DNA from: an uncultured Oscillospiraceae bacterium
GTDB taxonomy: Bacteria > Bacillota > Clostridia > Oscillospirales > Oscillospiraceae
Assembly (NCBI GenBank): GCA_910585815.1
Contig: CAJUFJ010000010.1
Coordinates: 1 to 64,000, forward strand
Length of the DNA: 64,000 nt
Direction of reading: 5' to 3'
The position numbers and the translations under genes are program-made. Each line of letters opens with the position of its first letter. Positions within the stretch are counted from its first letter, which is position 1. Below the pieces are notes generated by a model, which saw only the letters and a program-made list of their open reading frames with translations, ran no database searches and was not told the origin of the DNA. Shown in pieces: positions 57,413 through 64,000 of this stretch.

Positions 57413-57650
57413 TCATCATCTCTCGTCCCCGCCGCAGCGGACAAGGCTCCTTTGGAAAGGAGCTGTCAGCGAAGCTGACTGAGGATTGCGTTTTGCAAAG
57501 CAAAACATACGAAGTAAATCAGGTTTATGCTAGCCTCGGTTGCTCCGCACATTTCGCCTGCGGCGAAATCAATCCTCCGCCCCAGTTTGCGAACTGGGGC
57601 ACCTCCTTTCAAAAGGAGGCTTGCCGCTGCGGCGGGACAAGACGCTCACC
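57413..57650. repeat. Hairpin mosaic repeat downstream of alaS
   Basis: AAGGCTCCTTTGGAAAGGAG, GCTGTCAGCGAAGCTGAC, TGAGGATTGCGTTTTGC on one side and its inverted partner GCAATCCTCCGCCCCAG-like CAATCCTCCGCCCCAGTTTG, GCGAACTGGGGC, CCTCCTTTCAAAAGGAGG on the other. The outer arms can fold back into one long hairpin. Confidence 0.8.
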
Positions 57651-60326
<2,676 letters not shown>

Positions 60327-60359
60327 GTTGATTACCTCCAAGATATAATAAATTTTACA

Positions 60360-60575
60360 GGTTTCTTCCCAAAAGGCCCCTTTGGAAAGGGGCTGTCAGC
60401 CGCAGGCTGACTGAGGATTGCGTTTTGCGAAGCAAAACATACGGAGTAAACCCAAGTTTGCAAAACCTCATTTGCTTCGCATATTTTGGCTTCGCCAAAA
60501 TGCAATCCTCCGCCCCAGTTTGCGAACTGGGGCACCTCCTTTCGAAAGGAGGCTGGCCGCCTGCGGGCGGGACAT
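60360..60575. repeat. Hairpin mosaic repeat upstream of alaS
   Basis: Same architecture and orientation as 57413-57650, with CCCCTTTGGAAAGGGG, GTTTTGCGAAGCAAAAC, GCAATCCTCCGCCCCAG and CCTCCTTTCGAAAGGAGG. It fills the gap between the lipoprotein gene and alaS. Confidence 0.8.
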
Positions 60576-60579
60576 TGAC

Positions 60580-61005
60580 CTACCGCACTCTGGCCTCAAT
60601 GCCCATCAGCTCCATGTCGGTGCTGTAGGCCACGCGGTACATGATGCTCTTTTTCTCGTGCTTGCAGTAGAGCACCGCCGTGCCGTATTCCTCGCCGGTC
60701 TCCTTAATCTTCTGCCCGGTGGCGAAGGCCTCGTCCTCCTCTTTGAAAGCGCCGGCCTTTTCCAGCCGCTCCTCCATATAGGACTGGATGGTCTCGGGGC
60801 TGGCGGTCTCCTGGGCGTCGGCGCGCAGGCGGCTGTAGACCTCCTGCCAGTCCCCGCCGTTCAGCAGGGCGACAATCTCCCGCCCCTGTTCCAGCACAGT
60901 ATCCCCCTCCATCCCCTCGGGCAGGGGGTTGCCGGACACCTTACAGCCCGACAGCAGAAACAGCGCCGCCAGCGCGGCCAGCAGCAGAGCAAATTTTTTT
61001 CTCAT
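60580..61005 (-). CDS. DUF3887-type lipoprotein
   Basis: A 141-residue lipoprotein. The signal (MRKKFALLLAALAALFLLSGC) ends in the lipobox LSGC with Cys21. The mature part (EQGREIVALLNGGDWQEVYSRLR, TGQKIKETGEEYGTAVLYCKHEKK) has the NTF2-like pattern of DUF3887. Function unknown. The ATG at 61005 follows GGAGGAG. It is the first gene after the T-box leader, so alanine starvation should raise its expression together with alaS. Confidence 0.8.
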   Translation of the reverse strand: MRKKFALLLAALAALFLLSGCKVSGNPLPEGMEGDTVLEQGREIVALLNGGDWQEVYSRLRADAQETASPETIQSYMEERLEKAGAFKEEDEAFATGQKIKETGEEYGTAVLYCKHEKKSIMYRVAYSTDMELMGIEARVR

Positions 61006-61111
61006 GGCAGCTCCTCCAACATCCACAGATTGCTTCAACAGCCGCTTCCTCCCTCCGGTTTCCCCGCCCCGGCCTCTAAAGGCGGGTTTCGGTTTAAGTG
61101 GTATAATGAAA

Positions 61112-61323
61112 AACCGCCCCTGACATACTGTCAGGGGCGGAAAACATCCACGGTACCACCCTGATTATCCCCGCGGCGCGGGGCGTCTCCTTCGTCCGTA
61201 ACGGGGGCGGGCCGTCCCGGTCGTCCCGGGCCGCTGGGGAGTGGCTTGCGCAGACAGGTCCGGCCGGGGGCTTTCACCCTCCCCCCTCGCTTGGGGCCGC
61301 TGTCTCTGCGCTGGGCTCCTTCA
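61112..61323 (-). promoter_or_regulatory. T-box leader, probably alanine-specific
   Basis: On the minus strand, AGGGTGGTACCGTGG (61148-61162) is the T-box antiterminator motif. It is followed by a terminator CCGCCCCTGACA / TGTCAGGGGCGGTTTTT (61112-61140). Upstream lie Stem I landmarks (AGGAGCCCAGCGCAGAGA, GGGTGAAAGCCCC) and CAAGCCACTCC, where GCC (61243-61245) would be an alanine specifier codon. Uncharged tRNA-Ala should stabilise the antiterminator and allow transcription of the lipoprotein gene and probably alaS. Confidence 0.85.
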
Positions 61324-61341
61324 TCGCGTTTCGCGGGACTT

Positions 61342-61369
61342 ATTCTATCATATTTTCTCCGCTTGTCAA
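61342..61369 (-). promoter_or_regulatory. Promoter of the T-box operon
   Basis: On the minus strand, perfect TTGACA (61364-61369), a 16-base spacer and TAGAAT (61342-61347), just upstream of T-box Stem I. Confidence 0.65.
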
Positions 61370-61608
61370 CTGTTTTCTTCGGCGGATATCCCCTTTTCCC
61401 CGTCCATTTCATCCCGACGGAGGGTAAAATTGTTTTTTCCGCCCGGCAAAATGACCAAGTGGGCCGTCTTTCACAGGCGGACGTTTGACCGCAAAAACCA
61501 GGCCTATCCCCTGTCCGGTCCGCAGCAGGCGGACACGAATTGGAAATCTGTCCCGCCGGACGCCCCCCGGAGGGAGGGGAGGGGAAAACTTTCTGTCAAA
61601 TATTCGGC

Positions 61609-61637
61609 TTGAAAAGTGGGGAAAAATACCTTAAAAT
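61609..61637 (+). promoter_or_regulatory. Promoter of the branched-chain amino acid ABC operon
   Basis: TTGAAA, a 17-base spacer and TAAAAT, 50 bases before the start of the binding-protein gene. Confidence 0.65.
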
Positions 61638-61687
61638 CTCTCTATCACCCTGGGCCGAAAGGTCCTTGTGAAAATAGGAGGAATAAA

Positions 61688-62899
61688 ATGAAAAAGAAAA
61701 AGCTTCTTTCTCTGGCTCTGGCCTCCGCGATGGTCCTGAGCCTGGCCGCCTGCGGCGGCGGCAATCCCGGCGGCAGCACTCCGGGCAACCCCACCGGCTC
61801 CGGCAGCGCCGCCGGCGACAAGGTTGTGAAGATCGGCGTGTTTGAGCCCCAGTCCGGCGACAACGGCTCCGGCGGCAAGCAGGAGATCCTGGGCATGCAG
61901 TACGCCAACGAGAAGACTCCCACCGTGGAGATCGGCGGCGAGACCTACACCGTGGAGCTGGTCTACGCTGACAACCAGTCCTCCAACGACAAGGCGCCTT
62001 CCGCCGCTCAGACTCTGGTGGCCGGCGGCGTGTCTATCGTGCTGGGCTCCTACGGCTCCGGCGTGTCCATCGCCGCCTCCGACACCTTTGGCGACGCGGG
62101 CGTGCCCGCCATCGGCGTGACCTGCACCAACCCCCAGGTCACCGCCGGCAACAGCCACTACTTCCGCATCTGCTTCCTGGACCCCTTCCAGGGCACCGTT
62201 CTGGCCAACTTCGCCAAGGATAAGTTCTCCGCCTCCAAGGCCTACTGCCTGGCCAAGCAGGGCGACGACTACTCCGTGGGCCTGTGCAACTACTTCATGG
62301 AGGCCTTCGGCAAGGACAACTGCGTGTATGAGACCTTCCCCGAGGGCACCTCTGACTACAGCTCCTATGTGACCAACGCCAAGAACTCCGGCGCTCAGGT
62401 CTTCTTCGCCCCCGTGTCCACCGAGGCCGCCGCCCTGATCATCGACCAGGCTGCCACCCAGTCCCTGGGCATGCCCATGCTGGCCGGCGACACCTGGGAC
62501 TCCAACGTCATCACCGCCGCCGCCAAGGGCAAGGACGTGGACATCAACGTGACCACCTTCTACCAGGAGGGCGGCAACCCGGAGTTTGACGCCGGCATCA
62601 AGGAGTGGATCAATGCCGACGCCACCAACCTGACCAACAACAACGGCAATGACGAGGTGGCCGCCGTCACCGTTATGGGTTACGACGCCTACTATGTGGC
62701 CCTGGAGGCCCTGAAGGCCGCCGGCTCCACCAAGCCCGCCGACGTGATGGCCGTGCTGGGCGGCGTGGAGTTCGACGGTGTGTCCGGCCACATCGCTTTT
62801 GATGATGTGAACGGCGACGCCATCCGCGACGTGGCCTACGTCAAGCACTGCAACACCGAGACCGGGAGCTGGGAGTTTGTGGCCCAGCAGGGTGTGTAA
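61688..62899 (+). CDS. Branched-chain amino acid ABC transporter substrate-binding lipoprotein
   Basis: A 403-residue lipoprotein. Lys-rich signal, lipobox LAAC with Cys22, a Gly/Ser/Pro-rich linker, then a two-lobed LivK-type binding domain (IGVFEPQSGDNGSGGKQEI, VLGSYGSGVSIAASD, YDAYYVALEALKAAG). It captures leucine, isoleucine, valine or a related ligand and passes it to the membrane transporter encoded downstream. The ATG at 61688 follows TAGGAGGA. Confidence 0.93.
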   Translation: MKKKKLLSLALASAMVLSLAACGGGNPGGSTPGNPTGSGSAAGDKVVKIGVFEPQSGDNGSGGKQEILGMQYANEKTPTVEIGGETYTVELVYADNQSSNDKAPSAAQTLVAGGVSIVLGSYGSGVSIAASDTFGDAGVPAIGVTCTNPQVTAGNSHYFRICFLDPFQGTVLANFAKDKFSASKAYCLAKQGDDYSVGLCNYFMEAFGKDNCVYETFPEGTSDYSSYVTNAKNSGAQVFFAPVSTEAAALIIDQAATQSLGMPMLAGDTWDSNVITAAAKGKDVDINVTTFYQEGGNPEFDAGIKEWINADATNLTNNNGNDEVAAVTVMGYDAYYVALEALKAAGSTKPADVMAVLGGVEFDGVSGHIAFDDVNGDAIRDVAYVKHCNTETGSWEFVAQQGV

Positions 62900-62922
62900 G
62901 CCTTTTTCCCACACAAAACACA

Positions 62923-62950
62923 CCGGCGGGGGCCGCCTGGCCCCCGCCGG
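62923..62950 (+). terminator. Hairpin between binding-protein and permease genes
   Basis: Perfect 12-base-pair stem CCGGCGGGGGCC / GGCCCCCGCCGG, loop GCCT, without a T-run. It probably protects the upstream message or lowers read-through so that the binding protein is made in excess. Confidence 0.55.
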
Positions 62951-62973
62951 CGCTCACATCCCAGGCCCTCACA

Positions 62974-63026
62974 GGGCTGTCCCGAAAGAGCGCCGCTGCC
63001 GGAGTTCTTTCGGGACAGCCCGGTTT
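62974..63026 (+). terminator. Second hairpin between binding-protein and permease genes
   Basis: Perfect 16-base-pair stem GGGCTGTCCCGAAAGA / TCTTTCGGGACAGCCC with a 16-base loop, followed by GGTTT. It lies 34 bases before the permease start and could attenuate transcription. Confidence 0.5.
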
Positions 63027-63059
63027 ATCCAAAACTGCTACAAGAGAGGAAGAAGCCCT

Positions 63060-63986
63060 ATGGATCTGATGAATACCGTCCTGCCGTATCTGCTCTCGGG
63101 CATTTCAGTGGGCGGGCAGTATGCCCTTATCGCCATCGGCTACACCATGGTATACGGCATCCTGCGCCTGATTAACTTTGCCCACGGAGACGTGTTTATG
63201 GTGGCCGGACTGATGATGGTCTATCTCTCCGCCTCCATGCCCCTGTATCTGGCAGTGCCGCTGATGATTGTTTTAACGGTCCTTCTCGGCTTTCTTATCG
63301 AGCGGGCGGCCTACAAGCCCCTGCGCACCGCCCCCCGGATGTCGGTGATGATCTCGGCCATCGGTGTGAGCTACCTGCTGCAAAACCTGGCCCTGTATAT
63401 CACCGGCGGCCTGAACAAAAATTACCCCACCATCCCCTGGGTTTCCGACCCTATCACGGTGTTCGGCTCCCCCACCAAGCGGGTCACCCTGATTACCCCC
63501 TTCCTCACGGTGGCGCTGGTGATCGTTCTGGTGTGGCTTATCAATCACACCAGAGTGGGCATGGCCATGCGGGCCGTCTCCCGGGACTTTGAGACCGCCC
63601 AGCTCATGGGCATCCGCATCAACAACGTCATTTCTGTCACCTTTGTAATCGGCTCCTTCCTGGCGGCGGTGGGCTCCATGCTCTACTTCTCCAACTACCC
63701 CGGCGTGGTTCCCACCTCGGGCGGCATGCCCGGCCTGAAGGCCTTTGTGGCCGCCGTCTTCGGCGGCATCGGCTCCATCCCCGGCGCGGTGGTGGGCGCC
63801 TTCATCATCGGCATATGCGAAAACATCATCAAGGGCCTGGACATTATTTTACAGGCCGTGGGCGTGCTGAAGGAGCCCCTGGAGCTGGCCACCTTCTCCG
63901 ACGCATTCACCTTTGCGCTGCTGATTATCGTTCTGGTCTTCAAGCCCACCGGCCTGTTCGGTGAGAAGACCACCGACAAGGTATAG
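63060..63986 (+). CDS. Branched-chain amino acid ABC transporter permease, LivH type
   Basis: A 308-residue membrane protein with about eight helices. The signatures GGQYALIAIGYTMVYGILRLINFAHGD and the EAA-like MRAVSRDFETAQLMGIRINNV loop are those of LivH. It forms half of the transmembrane channel; the LivM partner presumably begins just beyond the window, since GGAAGGGGGAGACAG at the end looks like the next ribosome-binding site. GAGAGGAAG precedes the ATG. Confidence 0.95.
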   Translation: MDLMNTVLPYLLSGISVGGQYALIAIGYTMVYGILRLINFAHGDVFMVAGLMMVYLSASMPLYLAVPLMIVLTVLLGFLIERAAYKPLRTAPRMSVMISAIGVSYLLQNLALYITGGLNKNYPTIPWVSDPITVFGSPTKRVTLITPFLTVALVIVLVWLINHTRVGMAMRAVSRDFETAQLMGIRINNVISVTFVIGSFLAAVGSMLYFSNYPGVVPTSGGMPGLKAFVAAVFGGIGSIPGAVVGAFIIGICENIIKGLDIILQAVGVLKEPLELATFSDAFTFALLIIVLVFKPTGLFGEKTTDKV

Positions 63987-64000
63987 GAAGGGGGAGACAG

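Overview
The window is a GC-rich chromosomal segment of a spore-forming, anaerobic Firmicute. It most resembles gut Oscillospiraceae such as Flavonifractor, Lawsonibacter or Intestinimonas. The evidence is the gene families and synteny: yabP-yabQ-divIC-yabR, rplU-prp-rpmA-obg with a Prp-cleavable L27, LexA, a T-box leader before alaS, a lysine riboswitch, BclA-like collagen proteins and dense palindromic intergenic repeats. The assignment is inferred from gene content; no database search was possible.

Layout. 1-2,080: a partial gene, a membrane protein, and a helix-turn-helix regulator coupled to a small membrane protein. 2,341-3,637: a GT2 glycosyltransferase and GtrA flippase pair with its own promoter and terminator. 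3,638-13,834 (minus strand): a BlaI repressor, a BlaR1-like M56 protease that stops just after its catalytic domain, and six tandem paralogues. Each paralogue repeats a ~57-residue cytoplasmic tail plus hydrophobic segment, then carries a different extracytoplasmic domain. Two BlaI-type dyads overlap the promoter. This looks like a split, multi-sensor version of the BlaI/BlaR1 system and is the most interesting locus here. 14,066-24,054: envelope and housekeeping genes (TagA-like transferase, DJ-1, MTHFS, MltG, U32 protease, SUKH protein, LexA, Nudix, DUF975, beta-CASP nuclease). 24,339-25,930: sporulation and division cluster. 26,396-34,084: mixed genes including amidohydrolase, HPF, BirA, lipase and a Pro/Cys-rich ferritin-like protein, separated by repeat arrays. 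34,702-36,759: lysine riboswitch and NhaC-family (LysW-type) transporter. 37,341-41,643: L21-Prp-L27 and Obg region. 41,739-46,738: methyltransferases, MurC and a diguanylate cyclase. 46,892-51,809: GT2-TPR protein, three collagen/BclA-like surface proteins and a holin pair. 51,855-54,387: an IS256-family and an IS982-family element bracketing a gene remnant. 54,403-57,397: a DUF4272/DUF4250 cluster. 57,651-61,369: alaS and a lipoprotein behind an alanine-type T-box. 61,609-64,000: start of a branched-chain amino-acid ABC transporter operon that runs off the end.

Intergenic DNA is unusually repeat-rich. One family of short palindromes begins TGTAGGG and supplies the stop codons of two genes. 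A second, larger hairpin mosaic has GGAGGATTG-type arms. There is also a 232-bp tandem repeat. Open frames running through these repeats are not genes.

Confidence is high for housekeeping genes and the two riboswitch classes, moderate for promoters, and low for the functions of the paralogue array and the hypothetical genes.
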